Positions 16,747 through 27,739 of a DNA stretch of 64,000 nt are shown here, one piece after another (position 1 is the first letter of the stretch; each line of letters opens with the position of its first letter). This stretch comes from Ectothiorhodospira lacustris. Lineage in GTDB: Bacteria; Pseudomonadota; Gammaproteobacteria; Ectothiorhodospirales; Ectothiorhodospiraceae. The notes under the pieces were generated by a model, which did no database searches, had not been told where the DNA came from, and was given only the letters and a program-made list of their open reading frames with translations. The DNA lies in NCBI RefSeq assembly GCF_022227845.1, contig NZ_JAJNQN010000002.1:124001-188000 (forward strand), read 5' to 3'. A program made the translations under genes and the position numbers.

Positions 16747-18000
16747 ATGCCATCCCAGAACCCCGGCAGGCTGCCCGGCCTGCTGCTGCTTCTGCTGCCG
16801 GGGGCACTCCCGGCGGCCCCTCCACCCCTGCCATTGAGTCCGGCCGAGGCCGAAACCCTGGCCCTGGATCAGGACCCCCTGACCGCCCGCTACCGGGAAC
16901 AGGCGGCGGCACGGGCGGAATCCGCGGTCAGCGCCGGTGCCCTGCCGGATCCCATGCTGATCATCGAATGGATGGATCTGCCCGCAGAGCGTCTGCAACT
17001 GGAAGGCGATGACATGACCCAACTCCGGCTGGGCCTGCGCCAGACCTTCCCCCGGGGGGACAGCCGGGCGCTGCGTCGTGAACGGGAATGGCTGCGCGCC
17101 ATGACCTTCCACGCCCGGGCGGAGGCGACCATGCGGGAAACCCGCGCCCAGGTCCGCCAGGCCTATGTGGAACTGCATTACCAGCGTCGGCTCCTGAGTC
17201 TGCTGGAGGCCAGCCGGGATCAGTTGCGCGAACTGCTGGAAGTCACCGAACGGGAGTTTGCCGCCGGACGGGGCATACACCAGACGCTCCTGGAGACCGA
17301 ACTGGCGCTGGAAAACCTGGCAGACCGCCTTGACGCCAACCGGGCCGACGCCACCGGGGCACAGGCCCGCCTGGCCCGATGGATCGGCGCGGAGGCCGCT
17401 CGCCGTCCGCTTCCGGACAGTCTGCCCGAACTGCCGACCCCGAACCTGACCGACGACATTGATCAACACCCCCTGCTGCGTGCCCAGGACCTGATGGTCA
17501 CCGAGCAGCAACGGGGCGTGGCCCTGGCCAGACAGGGCTATCGACCGGAATGGTCGGTGGAACTCACCTACGGTACCTCGACCCGCTCAGGCATGAACGA
17601 CACGGACCGGCTCTCGGCCATGGTGATGCTGGATCTCCCCCTGTTCACCCGCAATCGCCAGGACCGGGATGTGGCCGCCAGCCTGCGGGAGGCGGCCGCC
17701 GCCGGGCACGACCGGGAGGCCCAACACCGCGAACTGCGGCAGTCTCTCACGACCGATCACGCCACCTGGCAGCAACTGACTGAACGGGAACGGCGCTACC
17801 GGCAGCGCCTGCTGCCCCTGGCCGAGGCGTCCATTCGAGCCGCCGAAGAAGCCTACGCTGCCGGCACCGGGGACCTGCCCGGCCTGGTGCGCGCCCGCAT
17901 CAACCACCTGGCGTTGCAGATCACCACCGCCGACGTCACCCGGGACCGGTGGATCGCCCAGGCCCGTCTGCTGTCCCTGCTGGGGGAGGACCCGTCATGA
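16747..18000 (+). CDS. cusC: CusC/CzcC-type outer-membrane efflux protein
   Basis: This 417-residue TolC-family outer-membrane factor has a signal peptide (about 1-24) and two repeats of the outer-membrane efflux pattern, with long helices (EREWLRAMTFHARAEATMRE, and AARAESAVSAGALPDPM typical of the heavy-metal subgroup). It forms the exit duct of the tripartite Cu/Ag pump with the two genes that follow. Its stop overlaps the cusB start (ATGA), so translation is coupled. The N-terminus lacks a lipobox, unlike E. coli CusC. Confidence 0.88.
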   Translation: MPSQNPGRLPGLLLLLLPGALPAAPPPLPLSPAEAETLALDQDPLTARYREQAAARAESAVSAGALPDPMLIIEWMDLPAERLQLEGDDMTQLRLGLRQTFPRGDSRALRREREWLRAMTFHARAEATMRETRAQVRQAYVELHYQRRLLSLLEASRDQLRELLEVTEREFAAGRGIHQTLLETELALENLADRLDANRADATGAQARLARWIGAEAARRPLPDSLPELPTPNLTDDIDQHPLLRAQDLMVTEQQRGVALARQGYRPEWSVELTYGTSTRSGMNDTDRLSAMVMLDLPLFTRNRQDRDVAASLREAAAAGHDREAQHRELRQSLTTDHATWQQLTERERRYRQRLLPLAEASIRAAEEAYAAGTGDLPGLVRARINHLALQITTADVTRDRWIAQARLLSLLGEDPS

Positions 18001-19457
18001 AAATCATGCCCCTGCTGCTGAGCCTGTCCCTGGGCATCACCCTGGGTGCCGGCGCCATCCTCTGGCACCATGGAGAGACCGCCTCCCGGGCCGAAGACGG
18101 TGGCGGCCGGACCGTGCTCTACTACCGCCACCCGCACAACCCTGCCATTCGTTCGGACGAACCCCGCAAGGACGAGATGGGCATGGACTTCATTCCCATC
18201 TACGCCGGAGACACGGACCCTGCAGATGAGGGCGGCGTACGCATCAGCCCTCGGGTGATGCAAAACATGGGGGTGCGCACCGCCGCCGCAGAACGGGGCG
18301 AACTGACTCGGGAGATCCGCACCGTCGGCTTCGTGACCGAGGATGAAGCCGGTCTGGCCCACGTCCACCTGCGCACCGAGGGCTGGATCGAGGATCTGCG
18401 GGTGCGCACCACCGGCGAGGCGGTGCGGGCCGGTCAGATACTGTTCCGGATCTATTCCCCCCTGCTGGTGAACGCCCAGGAAGAACTGCTGCAGATCCTG
18501 CGCCGGGGCGGCCCGGCGGAACCGGCCCGGGAACGGCTGCGGGCCCTGGGGCTGAGCCGGGACACCATCCGTGAGGTGGAATCCCGGGGACAGGCATTGA
18601 CACGGGTGCCGGTCACGGCCCCACGGGACGGCATCGTCACCGCCCTGAATGTCGCCGAAGGGATGTTCGTCACCCCGGGCACCGAGGTGATGCGGATCAG
18701 CGACCTGTCCCGGGTCTGGGTCATGCTGGACCTGTTCGAACAACAGGCCGCGGCCGTCTCCCCGGGAAGCCATGTCACTCTGCGACTACCCGCCCATCCG
18801 GACGAGGTTCTGGAAGGCCGCCTGGACTACCTTTATCCCACCCTGACCCAGCCCACCCGCACGGTGCGCGCCCGCCTGGGACTGGATAATCCGGACGGCA
18901 TCCTCAGGCCCGGCGCCTGGGTTGAGGCCCGTCTCGCGGCCATCCCCACCGGCGAGGTGGTCCATGTCCCGGTGGAGGCGGTGATCCGCACCGGCCACGA
19001 GAATCGCGTCGTGCTCGCCCTGGAAGAAGGCCGCTTTCAGGTCAGGCAAGTGGCGTTGGGGCGACGCGCCGGGGATCGGCTGGAGATCCTGGCGGGTATC
19101 GAAGCGGGGGACAAGGTGGTGGTCTCAGGCCAGTTCCTCATCGACTCGGAGGCCGCCGTGAGCGTGGCCCTGGCCCGCCTGGAGACGCCTGAAGACGGCG
19201 GCGACACCCACGACGACAGCGTCCCCGCCGAAGGCCGCATCAACCGGGTGGACCGGGAAGCGCGCCGGGTGAACCTGTACCACGAGCCCATTCCCGTCCT
19301 GGGCTGGCCCGCCATGACCATGGACTTCGAGGTGGCGGACGGGGTCAGTCTGGAAGGACTGTCCCCCGGCGATGCCGTGCATATTCGCATCCGGGAACGG
19401 GAGGAATACGTCTATGAACTGACCCACGTGGCCCCCCGTCCGGGAGATGCACCATGA
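17997..19457 (+). CDS. cusB: CusB periplasmic adaptor with N-terminal metal-binding and C-terminal CusF domains
   Basis: This is the membrane-fusion protein of the Cu/Ag efflux pump, 486 residues. After a signal peptide comes a heavy-metal-binding segment (YYRHPHNPAIRSDE ... MGMDFIPIY) that resembles the YHPMHP-type domain with the Cys replaced. The usual barrel-sandwich, lipoyl and beta-barrel adaptor domains follow. The last ~75 residues form a second metal domain: HEPIPVLGWPAMTMDF has the His-x7-Trp-x2-Met-x-Met spacing of CusF. The adaptor therefore carries its own CusF chaperone in addition to the separate cusF gene downstream. Start and stop overlap the neighbours (ATGA on both sides). 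Confidence 0.92.
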   Translation: MKIMPLLLSLSLGITLGAGAILWHHGETASRAEDGGGRTVLYYRHPHNPAIRSDEPRKDEMGMDFIPIYAGDTDPADEGGVRISPRVMQNMGVRTAAAERGELTREIRTVGFVTEDEAGLAHVHLRTEGWIEDLRVRTTGEAVRAGQILFRIYSPLLVNAQEELLQILRRGGPAEPARERLRALGLSRDTIREVESRGQALTRVPVTAPRDGIVTALNVAEGMFVTPGTEVMRISDLSRVWVMLDLFEQQAAAVSPGSHVTLRLPAHPDEVLEGRLDYLYPTLTQPTRTVRARLGLDNPDGILRPGAWVEARLAAIPTGEVVHVPVEAVIRTGHENRVVLALEEGRFQVRQVALGRRAGDRLEILAGIEAGDKVVVSGQFLIDSEAAVSVALARLETPEDGGDTHDDSVPAEGRINRVDREARRVNLYHEPIPVLGWPAMTMDFEVADGVSLEGLSPGDAVHIRIREREEYVYELTHVAPRPGDAP

Positions 19458-22400
19458 TCGACCGCATCATCCAGGCCTCCCTGGACAACCGCCTGCTGGT
19501 CCTGCTGCTGACGGCGATCTTCATCACCTGGGGCCTGTTCTCACTGCGGGACATGCCCCTGGACGCCATCCCGGATTTATCGGACGTGCAGGTGATCGTC
19601 CATACCGGCTATCCGGGCCAGGCCCCCCAGATCGTCGAGGACCAGGTGACCTACCCCCTGTCCACCGCCATGCTGGCGGTGCCCGGCGCCCGGGACGTGC
19701 GAGGGTTTTCCATGTTCGGGGATTCCTACGTCTACGTGATCTTCGAGGACGGCACCGATCCCTACTGGGCCCGGTCCCGGGTGCTGGAATACCTGAGCCA
19801 GGTCGCCCCGGATCTGCCGGACGGGGCCCGTCCGGCCCTGGGGCCGGACGCCACCGGGGTGGGCTGGGTCTACCAGTACGCCCTGGTGGATCGGAGTGGC
19901 ACCCATGACCTGGCGGACCTGCGCAGCCTGCAGGACTGGTTCCTCAAATACGAACTGCAGTCGGTGCCCGGCGTGGCCGAGGTGGCCACCCTGGGGGGCA
20001 TGGTCAAGCAGTACCAGGTGGTGCTGGACCCGAACCGGGCCCGGGCCTTCGACCTCACCCTGGAGCAGGTCCGCAGCGCCATCCAGGCGGGTAACCGGGA
20101 GGGGGGCGGCTCGGTGCTGCAGATGGCCGAGGCCGAATACATGGTGCGGACCCGGGGTTATCTCACCGGCGCGGCGGATCTGGCCCACATCCCCGTGGGC
20201 CGGACCGCCGACGGCACCCCGCTGCTGCTGGAGGACGTGGCCGAGATCCGCCTGGGTCCCGAGGCCCGGCGCGGCCTGGCGGACCTGGATGGAGAAGGTG
20301 AAGTGGTGGGGGCCCTGGTGGTGATGCGCCACGGCGAAAACGCCCTGGCCACCATCGAACGGGTGAAACAGCGCCTGGACGCCCTGCGCCCCAGCCTGCC
20401 GCCCGGTGTGGAGATCGTCGAGACCTATGACCGCTCCACCCTGATCCGGGAATCGGTACACAACCTGTCCAGCAAACTGTGGCAGGAGTTCCTGATCATC
20501 GCCGCCGTGTCTCTGGTGTTCCTGCTGCATCTGCGTTCGGCCCTGGTGGCCATCGTCAGCCTGCCCATCGGCATCCTGGCGGCCCTGATGATCATGCAAC
20601 AGCAGGGCATCAACGCCAACATCATGTCCCTGGGGGGCATCGCCGTGACCATCGGCGCCATGGTGGACGCGGCCATCGTCATGGTGGAGAACCTGCACAA
20701 GCGCCTGGAGCGGGCCCGTCCCGAGGAGGACCGCTGGGCCCTGGTGGCCGAGGCGGCCAAGGAGACCGGCCGCCCCCTGTTCTTCGCCCTGCTCATCATT
20801 ACCGTGAGTTTCCTGCCCCTGTTCGTGCTGGAAGGGCAGGAGGGCCGCATGTTCAAGCCCCTGGCCTTCACCGGCACCTATGCCATGGCGGCCGCCGCCG
20901 GGCTGGGCATCACCCTGGTGCCGGTACTGATGGGCTACTTGGTACGTGGGCGCATCCGGCCCGAGGCCGGGCACCCCTTGAGCCGGCTGCTGATCGCCCT
21001 CTATCAACCCCTGCTGCGGTTGCTGCTGCGCCACCCCTGGGCCACCGTGGCGGCGGCCCTGCTGCTGGCCCTCACCATGTTGTGGCCCGGCACCCGGTTG
21101 GGCAGCGAGTTCATGCCCGAACTGGACGAGGGTGACCTGATGTATATGCCGTCCCTGAACCCCGGGGTCTCCCTGGACAAGGTGCGGGAGTTCCTGCAGC
21201 AGACCGACCGGCTGATCGCCTCGGTGCCCGAGGTGGAGCAGGTATTCGGCAAGGCGGGCCGGGCGGATACCGCCACCGACCCGGCCCCCATCGGCATGCT
21301 GGAGACGGTGATCCGTTTCAAGCCCCGGGATCAGTGGCGGGAAGGCATGACCAAGGCGGACATCATCCGGGAACTGGACGCGGCAGTGCAGTTTCCCGGC
21401 GTGGCCAACGTCTGGGTGCCTCCCATCAAGACCCGCATCGACATGCTCTCCACCGGCATCCGCTCCCCGGTGGGGGTGAAGATCTCCGGTCCGGACCTGG
21501 CCGGGATCGAACGCCTCGGCCGGGAGATCGAGGCGGTACTCGCCCAGGTGCCCGGCACCGCCTCGGCCTTCGCCGACCGGGCCGCCACCGGCCGCTACGT
21601 GGAGGTGGAGATCCATCGGGAGCGGGCGGCGCGCCATGGGGTGAGCGTGGCCGAACTGCAGTCCCTGGTGCAGACGGCGGTGGGCGGCATGGGGGTCACC
21701 GAGACCGTGGAAGGCCGGGAACGCTACCCGGTGAACCTGCGCTATCCCCAGGACTGGCGGGACAGCCCCGAGGCCCTGGAGGCGCTGCCCGTGATCACCC
21801 CTGCCGGTGCCCACGTGCCCCTGGGCAGTCTGGCCACCATCCGCATCGTGGACGGCCCGGCCATGATCCGCACCGAAAACGCCCGTCTCAACGGCTGGGT
21901 GGTGGTGGACATCCGCGATCGGGATCTGGGTTCCTACGTGGCCGAGGCCCGCCGGCTGGTGGCCGAACAGGTGACGCTGCCCCCCGGCTATGCCATCGCC
22001 TGGTCTGGCCAGTACGAGCACATGGAACGGGCCCGGGAGCGCCTGGGTTACCTGATCCCGGTGACCCTGGTGCTGATCTTCCTGCTCCTGTACCTGTGCT
22101 TTCGCAGCGGCCCGGAGGCGCTGATGCTGATGGGGGCCCTGCCCTTCGCCGCGGTGGGGGGGATCTGGCTGGTGTACTGGCTGGGCCACGACCTGTCGGT
22201 GGCGGTGGCGGCGGGTTTCATCCTGCTGATGGGACTCGCGGCGGAGTTTGCGGTGGTGATGCTCATGTACATCCGCAATGCCGTGGCCCGGCAACGGCCC
22301 ACCGACCGGCAGGCCCTGGAGGAGGCCATCATCGCCGGGGCGGTGATGCGGGTGCGCCCCAAGGCCATGACCTCGCTGACGGTGGTGCTGGGGCTCTCCC

Positions 22401-22591
22401 CCCTGCTCCTGGACAGCGGCCCCGGCTCCGAGGCCATGCAGCGCATCGCCGCCCCGGTGATCGGCGGCATGATCACCGCCCCCCTGGTCTCCTTGCTGCT
22501 GATCCCGGTGCTGTACTGGCTGTGGCAACGCGGGCCTCTGCCCGACAACCCCGCCCCGGCAAGGGGGCGGACCCATGACGTCCATCCATGA
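19454..22591 (+). CDS. cusA: CusA/CzcA-type heavy-metal RND efflux pump
   Basis: This 1045-residue inner-membrane RND transporter belongs to the heavy-metal subgroup. It has the N-terminal helix (MIDRIIQASLDNRLLVLLLT), two large periplasmic loops, and the proton-relay helix GGIAVTIGAMVDAAIVMVEN (around residues 395-415) with its Asp. The second half repeats the topology. The DATGVGWVYQYALVD segment is typical of CusA/SilA-type pumps that expel Cu(I) and Ag(I). Together with cusB and cusC it should form the tripartite pump. It starts by ATGA overlap with cusB. Confidence 0.95.
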   Translation: MIDRIIQASLDNRLLVLLLTAIFITWGLFSLRDMPLDAIPDLSDVQVIVHTGYPGQAPQIVEDQVTYPLSTAMLAVPGARDVRGFSMFGDSYVYVIFEDGTDPYWARSRVLEYLSQVAPDLPDGARPALGPDATGVGWVYQYALVDRSGTHDLADLRSLQDWFLKYELQSVPGVAEVATLGGMVKQYQVVLDPNRARAFDLTLEQVRSAIQAGNREGGGSVLQMAEAEYMVRTRGYLTGAADLAHIPVGRTADGTPLLLEDVAEIRLGPEARRGLADLDGEGEVVGALVVMRHGENALATIERVKQRLDALRPSLPPGVEIVETYDRSTLIRESVHNLSSKLWQEFLIIAAVSLVFLLHLRSALVAIVSLPIGILAALMIMQQQGINANIMSLGGIAVTIGAMVDAAIVMVENLHKRLERARPEEDRWALVAEAAKETGRPLFFALLIITVSFLPLFVLEGQEGRMFKPLAFTGTYAMAAAAGLGITLVPVLMGYLVRGRIRPEAGHPLSRLLIALYQPLLRLLLRHPWATVAAALLLALTMLWPGTRLGSEFMPELDEGDLMYMPSLNPGVSLDKVREFLQQTDRLIASVPEVEQVFGKAGRADTATDPAPIGMLETVIRFKPRDQWREGMTKADIIRELDAAVQFPGVANVWVPPIKTRIDMLSTGIRSPVGVKISGPDLAGIERLGREIEAVLAQVPGTASAFADRAATGRYVEVEIHRERAARHGVSVAELQSLVQTAVGGMGVTETVEGRERYPVNLRYPQDWRDSPEALEALPVITPAGAHVPLGSLATIRIVDGPAMIRTENARLNGWVVVDIRDRDLGSYVAEARRLVAEQVTLPPGYAIAWSGQYEHMERARERLGYLIPVTLVLIFLLLYLCFRSGPEALMLMGALPFAAVGGIWLVYWLGHDLSVAVAAGFILLMGLAAEFAVVMLMYIRNAVARQRPTDRQALEEAIIAGAVMRVRPKAMTSLTVVLGLSPLLLDSGPGSEAMQRIAAPVIGGMITAPLVSLLLIPVLYWLWQRGPLPDNPAPARGRTHDVHP

Positions 22592-22623
22592 ACCATTGCA
22601 TGAAACCAAGAAGGAGTTCCATC

Positions 22624-22971
22624 ATGTCCCACGCACGTCCCGTATCCACCCTCATCCTGACCTGTGCCCTGGGCCTGTCGGTCCCGGTGCTGTCGGCCGC
22701 CGACAACCACCACCATCATGGCCATACCGGCCACGCCGCCCTGACCGCCCAGGCGGAAGGGGTGCTGGAGGCCATCGACCGGGACGCGGGCACGGTCACC
22801 CTGAGCCACGGCCCCATCCCGGCCCTGCGCTGGCCACCCATGACCATGGACCTGCGTCTGCGGGATACCGCGCTGGCAGACGGCGTGGCGGCCGGTGATC
22901 GCATTCGCTTCACCCTGGAGCAGGTGGGGCCGACGGACTATGAAATCATCGAGCTGAAGGCCCTGGATTAA
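22624..22971 (+). CDS. cusF: Periplasmic copper chaperone CusF
   Basis: CusF carries Cu(I) or Ag(I) in the periplasm to the CusB adaptor. The 115-residue precursor has a signal peptide (to about residue 22), a His-rich linker (NHHHHGHTGH) and the OB-fold domain with the binding pattern SHGPIPALRWPPMTMD, where His, Trp, Met and Met have the E. coli CusF spacing. AAGGAG lies 7 bases before the ATG. It ends 12 bases from the convergent nodT-type gene. It is the second CusF domain in the operon, after the one fused to CusB. Confidence 0.93.
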   Translation: MSHARPVSTLILTCALGLSVPVLSAADNHHHHGHTGHAALTAQAEGVLEAIDRDAGTVTLSHGPIPALRWPPMTMDLRLRDTALADGVAAGDRIRFTLEQVGPTDYEIIELKALD

Positions 22972-22983
22972 CGGTACCGAGGC

Positions 22984-24426
22984 TCAGGTGGCCAGGCCGG
23001 GCATGTCGGAAGGCATGTCCGGCGCCGCCTCCCGCTGCCAGCCCCCGCCCAGGGCCTTGTACAGATCCACGGCGGCCACCAGGCGGGACAGACGCAGCTG
23101 GACCGCCTGCTCCTGGGCCTGGAACAGGGTGCGCTGGGCATCCAGCACGCTGGTGAAATCCCCCGCCCCTTCCCGGTAGCGCAACTCCGCCAGCCTCAGG
23201 CTGCGCTCGGCCTCCTGAATGGTGGCCTCCTGCACCCGTTCCTGTTCCCCATGACGGGCCACATCTCCCAGGGCGTCCTCCACTTCCTTGAGGGCGGTGA
23301 GCACGGTGCGGCGGTAGCTCTCCAGCCCCTCCCGGCGCCGGGACTCGGCAGTGCCCACCTGGGTCCGCAAACGGCCGCCGTCGAACACCACCTGGGCGAG
23401 GCTGGCCCCCAGGCTCAGGCTCTGGGTGGGATCGGCGAGGGAAAACAGCGCCGTACTGGCCAGACCACCGGAACCGGTGAGGCGGATGCTGGGCAGCAAA
23501 GCCGCCCGGGCGACCTGCAGGTTGGCGTCGTTGGCCAGTAGCTGCGCCTCCTCGGCAGCGATATCCGGGCGCCGGACCAGCAGTTCCGAGGGCAGCCCCG
23601 GTCCCACCTCGGGGACCGCCAGTCCCTGGATGGACTCGGGTTCCATCTCGAAACCCTGGGGTGCCCGACCACTGAGTACCGCCAGGGCCGCCAGGGCCTG
23701 CCGTGCCTGCACCTCCAGAGGCACCAGGGCTGCCTGCTGGCTGAGCACCGCGGTGCGCTGGCGGCTCACGTCCAGGGCCGTGGCCACCCCATGGCGATGA
23801 CGGGATTCCACGATGTCCAGCAGGCGCTCGGCGGTTTCCAGGTTCCGGCGGCCGATACGCAGCCGCTCGTTCAGGGACAGCCACTGGAAATAGCCACTGG
23901 CCACCCCCGCCACCAGGCTCAGGCGCACGGCTTCCTGGTCATGGCGGGTGGCCTGTAGACCGGCCTGGGCGGCGTTCACGCCGGCACTCAGCCGACCCCA
24001 CAGGTCCACCTCGTAACCCACCCCCAGGGACAGACTGCTGGAACGGCTGGTGGCGGTATCGCCCTCATCCGCCCGCGTCTCGCGGAAGGTGCTGCCGCCG
24101 GACAGATCCACCGACGGGAACAGGGAGGCACCGGTGCTGCGCAGTTGCAGTTCCGCCTGCACCACCCGTTCCCGGGCAATGGCCAGGTCGGGACTGTATT
24201 CCAGGGCCTCCAGCATCAGGGATTCCAGCAACGGAGACTCAAAGGTCCGCCACCAGCCGGGCTGGACCTGAGCCGCCTCCGGGGCATCGCGGCCGTAAAC
24301 CTCGGGCATGTCCAGAACCGGCCCCGTCAGCGGCGCCGTGCCGGCGCATCCGCCCAGAAACAGCCCGACCACCACCATCGCGCCCGCGGCAAAACGTTTA
24401 TCGGTATTGACCGTCATGAAGTTCAC
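22984..24426 (-). CDS. RND/ABC efflux outer-membrane lipoprotein (NodT family)
   Basis: This 480-residue outer-membrane factor has a lipoprotein signal ([11 protein letters not shown], Cys near residue 27), the [18 protein letters not shown] start typical of NodT/OprM-type proteins, and the internal repeat [21 protein letters not shown]. It is the third gene of an operon with macA and macB and overlaps macB by 4 bases. It would provide the outer-membrane channel for that pump. Confidence 0.9.
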   Translation of the reverse strand: MNFMTVNTDKRFAAGAMVVVGLFLGGCAGTAPLTGPVLDMPEVYGRDAPEAAQVQPGWWRTFESPLLESLMLEALEYSPDLAIARERVVQAELQLRSTGASLFPSVDLSGGSTFRETRADEGDTATSRSSSLSLGVGYEVDLWGRLSAGVNAAQAGLQATRHDQEAVRLSLVAGVASGYFQWLSLNERLRIGRRNLETAERLLDIVESRHRHGVATALDVSRQRTAVLSQQAALVPLEVQARQALAALAVLSGRAPQGFEMEPESIQGLAVPEVGPGLPSELLVRRPDIAAEEAQLLANDANLQVARAALLPSIRLTGSGGLASTALFSLADPTQSLSLGASLAQVVFDGGRLRTQVGTAESRRREGLESYRRTVLTALKEVEDALGDVARHGEQERVQEATIQEAERSLRLAELRYREGAGDFTSVLDAQRTLFQAQEQAVQLRLSRLVAAVDLYKALGGGWQREAAPDMPSDMPGLAT

Positions 24427-26357
24427 TCCGAGGCCAGGGCCACCACCGGGTCCAGCCGGGCGGCCTTGCGGGCGGGCAGGTAACCGAACACCAGACCGGT
24501 GGCAAAGGCACAGCCGAAGGCCAGCGCCACCGGCGTCGGACTGTACTGGATGGGCGTGCCCAGATGTCCGATCAGGGCCGCCACACCCAGCCCGATCACC
24601 ACCCCGATGGCCCCGCCCAGGGCGGAAACCGTCACCGCCTCGATCAGGAATTGCTGCTGGATGTTGCGCATGCGCGCCCCCGTGGCCATGCGGATGCCGA
24701 TCTCCCGGGTCCGCTCGGTGACGCTCACCAACATGATGTTCATCACCCCGATCCCGCCCACCAGCAGGGAGATGGCGGCAATGGAGGCCAGCAAGAGAGT
24801 GAGGGTGTTCTGGGTTTCGCTGGCGCTGTCCAACAGAGAGGCCATGTTGCGGATCTGGAAGTCTTCCACTCCATGGCGCTGCAGCAGCAGGGCATGCACC
24901 GCCGCCTGGGTCTCGTCGATGCGGGAGACATCCTCCACCGCCACGGTCACGTTACGCAAGTTGCGCTGGCCGAATACCCGCAGGCTCCCGGTATGAAAGG
25001 GCATGAACACCACATCATCCTGATCCTGGCCCATGGGCGAGGCGCCCCGTGGCGACATCACGCCGATCACCTGGAACAGGATGTTGTTCACCATCACGAA
25101 CCGGCCCAAGGGGTCCTCTCCGGGAAACAGCGCCCGGGCCACGGTATCGCCCAGCACCGCCACGGTGGCATAGCTCTGCTCATCCATCTCGTCGAAGAAG
25201 ACCCCGTGGGCCACCGGCCAGTTGCGGGCCGCGACGAAGCTGGCGGAGGTGGCCGTCACCGAGGTGGACTGATCCCTGCCGGCGTATCGCAAGGTCACGT
25301 TGCCCGTCAGTTCCGGCACCGCGGCAATGATGTTATCCAGCTCGTTGATGGCCACCACGTCCTCGTGGACCAGGGTGGTGATGCCGAAGCCGCGCATGTT
25401 CGGCGCCCAGGGGCGCACCAGCAGCAGGTTGGTGCCCATGGCGCTGATGCGGTCCACCACCACCTGCCTTGCCCCGTCGCCGATGGCCAGCATGGAAATC
25501 ACCGAGGCCACGCCGATGACGATGCCCAGCAGGGTGAGGATGGAACGGAACAGGTTGGCACTCAGGGCCCTGAAGGCGGTACGGGTGGCCTCGAACACCT
25601 CTCCCGGAAGAGATTCGTGCCCATTGTCGGCGGGCTCCGGCAGTACCTCGGCCACCCGCCGTGTGCCGGTATCGGACAGCACCCTGCCATCACGCACCTC
25701 GATCACCCGGTCCGCATAGGCGGCCACTTCCGCCTCATGGGTGATGAGGATGATGGTATGGCCCTGGGCCGACAGGTCCTTGAGCAATGCCATCACTTCC
25801 TTGCCGCTGCGACTGTCCAGGGCCCCGGTGGGTTCGTCGGCAAGGATGATGCGGCCCCCGTTCATCAGCGCCCGGGCAATGGACACCCGCTGCTGCTGAC
25901 CGCCGGACAACTGGGCGGGACGGTGCTCCAGACGCTCCCCCAGCCCCAGTCGGGTGAGCAGGGATTCGGCACGCTCATGGCGCGTCACGGGTGCCATGCC
26001 CGCATACAGGGCGGGCACCTCCACGTTCTCCCGTGCGGACAGCCCCTGGATCAGGTGGTAGCTCTGGAACACGAAGCCGAAGGCCTCCCGGCGCAGGGCC
26101 GCCAGATCATCCGGGCCCAGCCCGGAGACGTCCTCTCCCATGAAGTGGTAATGCCCCCCGGAAGGCCGGTCCAGGCAACCGATGATGTTCATGAGGGTGG
26201 ACTTGCCGGAACCGGAGGCGCCGACGATGGCCACGAATTCCCCGGCCTGGATCTCCAGGTCGATGCCATGGAGTACCGGCACCTCCAGATCCCCGTTGAC
26301 GAAGCAGCGGGTGACGCCGGAGAGCCGGATGAGCGGGTGCATGCCGGCGGTCGTCAT
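24423..26357 (-). CDS. macB: MacB-type ABC efflux ATPase/permease
   Basis: This 644-residue protein fuses an N-terminal ABC ATPase (Walker [13 protein letters not shown], signature [15 protein letters not shown], Walker [14 protein letters not shown]) with a MacB periplasmic domain and four membrane helices: one at about residue 270 and three near the C-terminus ([24 protein letters not shown]). MacB works with MacA and an outer-membrane channel to expel macrolides, peptides or lipids; the substrate here is unknown. It overlaps macA by one base (TGATG) and the next gene by four. Confidence 0.94.
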   Translation of the reverse strand: MTTAGMHPLIRLSGVTRCFVNGDLEVPVLHGIDLEIQAGEFVAIVGASGSGKSTLMNIIGCLDRPSGGHYHFMGEDVSGLGPDDLAALRREAFGFVFQSYHLIQGLSARENVEVPALYAGMAPVTRHERAESLLTRLGLGERLEHRPAQLSGGQQQRVSIARALMNGGRIILADEPTGALDSRSGKEVMALLKDLSAQGHTIILITHEAEVAAYADRVIEVRDGRVLSDTGTRRVAEVLPEPADNGHESLPGEVFEATRTAFRALSANLFRSILTLLGIVIGVASVISMLAIGDGARQVVVDRISAMGTNLLLVRPWAPNMRGFGITTLVHEDVVAINELDNIIAAVPELTGNVTLRYAGRDQSTSVTATSASFVAARNWPVAHGVFFDEMDEQSYATVAVLGDTVARALFPGEDPLGRFVMVNNILFQVIGVMSPRGASPMGQDQDDVVFMPFHTGSLRVFGQRNLRNVTVAVEDVSRIDETQAAVHALLLQRHGVEDFQIRNMASLLDSASETQNTLTLLLASIAAISLLVGGIGVMNIMLVSVTERTREIGIRMATGARMRNIQQQFLIEAVTVSALGGAIGVVIGLGVAALIGHLGTPIQYSPTPVALAFGCAFATGLVFGYLPARKAARLDPVVALASE

Positions 26358-27679
26358 CAGCGCAGCCCCGGCCCCATACCGGTGGGACCCAACCCGGGGA
26401 TGCGGTCACTGCCGGCCTGACGGGTAGTCGTGGACGAGGCCGTGGGTGCGCGACCGGCCAGCACCACCGTCTCGTCCTCCTCAAGGCCGGACAGCACCTG
26501 GGCCTGCACCCGGTTGCTGACCCCGATCTCGACCACCCGTTCCTCAATGCGTCCATCGTCCTTGAGCACCTTGACCAGACCGCGACGCGCCCGGACGACG
26601 GGGGGTTCTTCGTTCCCGGACCCGGAACGGGCCTCCCGCATCTCCGGGGGGCCCTCGCGTCCTTCGGGACGCCCCGTGCGACCCGCGGCCGGACCGGTCA
26701 GGGTCAGCGCCGACATGGGCACCAGCAGGGTGTCCCGCGCCGCCGATTCGATGAAGAAGACCTGCGCCGTCATCTGGGTCATGAGGAAGTGGCGCGGATT
26801 GGGCACATTGAACAGGGCGTTGTAAAGCACCACGTTGTTGGTGACCGTCGGCGTGGGTTCGATGCGTTCCAGACTGCCGTGCCAGCGGCGATCCCCCCCG
26901 CCCAGGGTGGTGAAATAGACCGCCATGCCGGGCTGCAGGCGGGAGACATCCGCCTCCGAGACCTCGGTCTGCACGGTCATGGTGGACAGCTCCGCAATCC
27001 GCAGGATGATGGGGGCCTGCTGATTGGCATTGAGGGTCTGTCCCTGACGGGCAGTGACGGAGACCACCGTCCCGGCCATCGGCGCCAGGATCCGACTGTA
27101 CTCCAGATTGGCCTCGTCGGCCCGCAGGCTGGATTCGGTCTGCTCGATCTGGGCCTGGAGCATCTCGATCTGGGCCTGGGCCGACTTCAGACCGGCCTCG
27201 GCGGTCTGCAGGGACTCCAGAGTGGTGGCGTCCTCCGCATACAGGTTGCGCTGCCGGGTGTGGGTGATTCGGGCCAGGGCCAGCTGGGCCTCCCGGTCCT
27301 GCAACTGGGCACGCTGGTAACGAAGCTGGGCGCGGCTGGCGTCCACCCGGGCCAGATAGACCGTGGGATCGATCTCCGCCAGCAACTGCCCCTCCTCCAC
27401 CTGGCTGCCCACCTCCACATGGATGGCCATCACCTGACCGGAGATCTGCGCCCCCACATCCACATAACTCCTGGGCTGCAGGGTGCCGGTGGCGGTCACC
27501 AGGTTCTCGATGTCACCCCGGCTGACCTTGGCGGTCAGCCGGGTGGTTTCCTCATCCTTGCCACCGCCGAGCCAGCTCCAGGCGCCATAGGCCCCACCGG
27601 CCAGCAGGAGCAGAACCATCAGCAGGATGAAGGCACGGCGGCGCGGCCAACGCCGTTGGGAACGGTTGGGCGGATTCAT
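26357..27679 (-). CDS. macA: MacA-type periplasmic adaptor
   Basis: This 440-residue membrane-fusion protein has an N-terminal membrane anchor (about residues 17-35), a first lipoyl half-motif ([23 protein letters not shown]), a helical hairpin (about 105-185), the second half ([12 protein letters not shown]) and a beta-barrel part. A Pro/Arg/Glu-rich insertion near residues 325-350 is unusual. It is the first gene of macA-macB-outer-membrane-factor. The preceding PepSY/flavoprotein gene ends 60 bases upstream on the same strand. Confidence 0.92.
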   Translation of the reverse strand: MNPPNRSQRRWPRRRAFILLMVLLLLAGGAYGAWSWLGGGKDEETTRLTAKVSRGDIENLVTATGTLQPRSYVDVGAQISGQVMAIHVEVGSQVEEGQLLAEIDPTVYLARVDASRAQLRYQRAQLQDREAQLALARITHTRQRNLYAEDATTLESLQTAEAGLKSAQAQIEMLQAQIEQTESSLRADEANLEYSRILAPMAGTVVSVTARQGQTLNANQQAPIILRIAELSTMTVQTEVSEADVSRLQPGMAVYFTTLGGGDRRWHGSLERIEPTPTVTNNVVLYNALFNVPNPRHFLMTQMTAQVFFIESAARDTLLVPMSALTLTGPAAGRTGRPEGREGPPEMREARSGSGNEEPPVVRARRGLVKVLKDDGRIEERVVEIGVSNRVQAQVLSGLEEDETVVLAGRAPTASSTTTRQAGSDRIPGLGPTGMGPGLR

Positions 27680-27739
27680 GGGACGGTTCAGGCTCCGGAT
27701 GGCGACGGGGTCATCGACTGGGGGGGAAGCATCCCCCCT

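Noticed and set aside
19577-22609. Very long minus-strand open frame (about 1010 codons) opposite cusA
   Set aside because: The translation is a low-complexity His/Gln/Gly/Pro-rich mirror of cusA caused by high GC; no family features.
24564-26420. Long plus-strand open frame opposite macB
   Set aside because: Mirror frame of macB with biased composition and no start signals.
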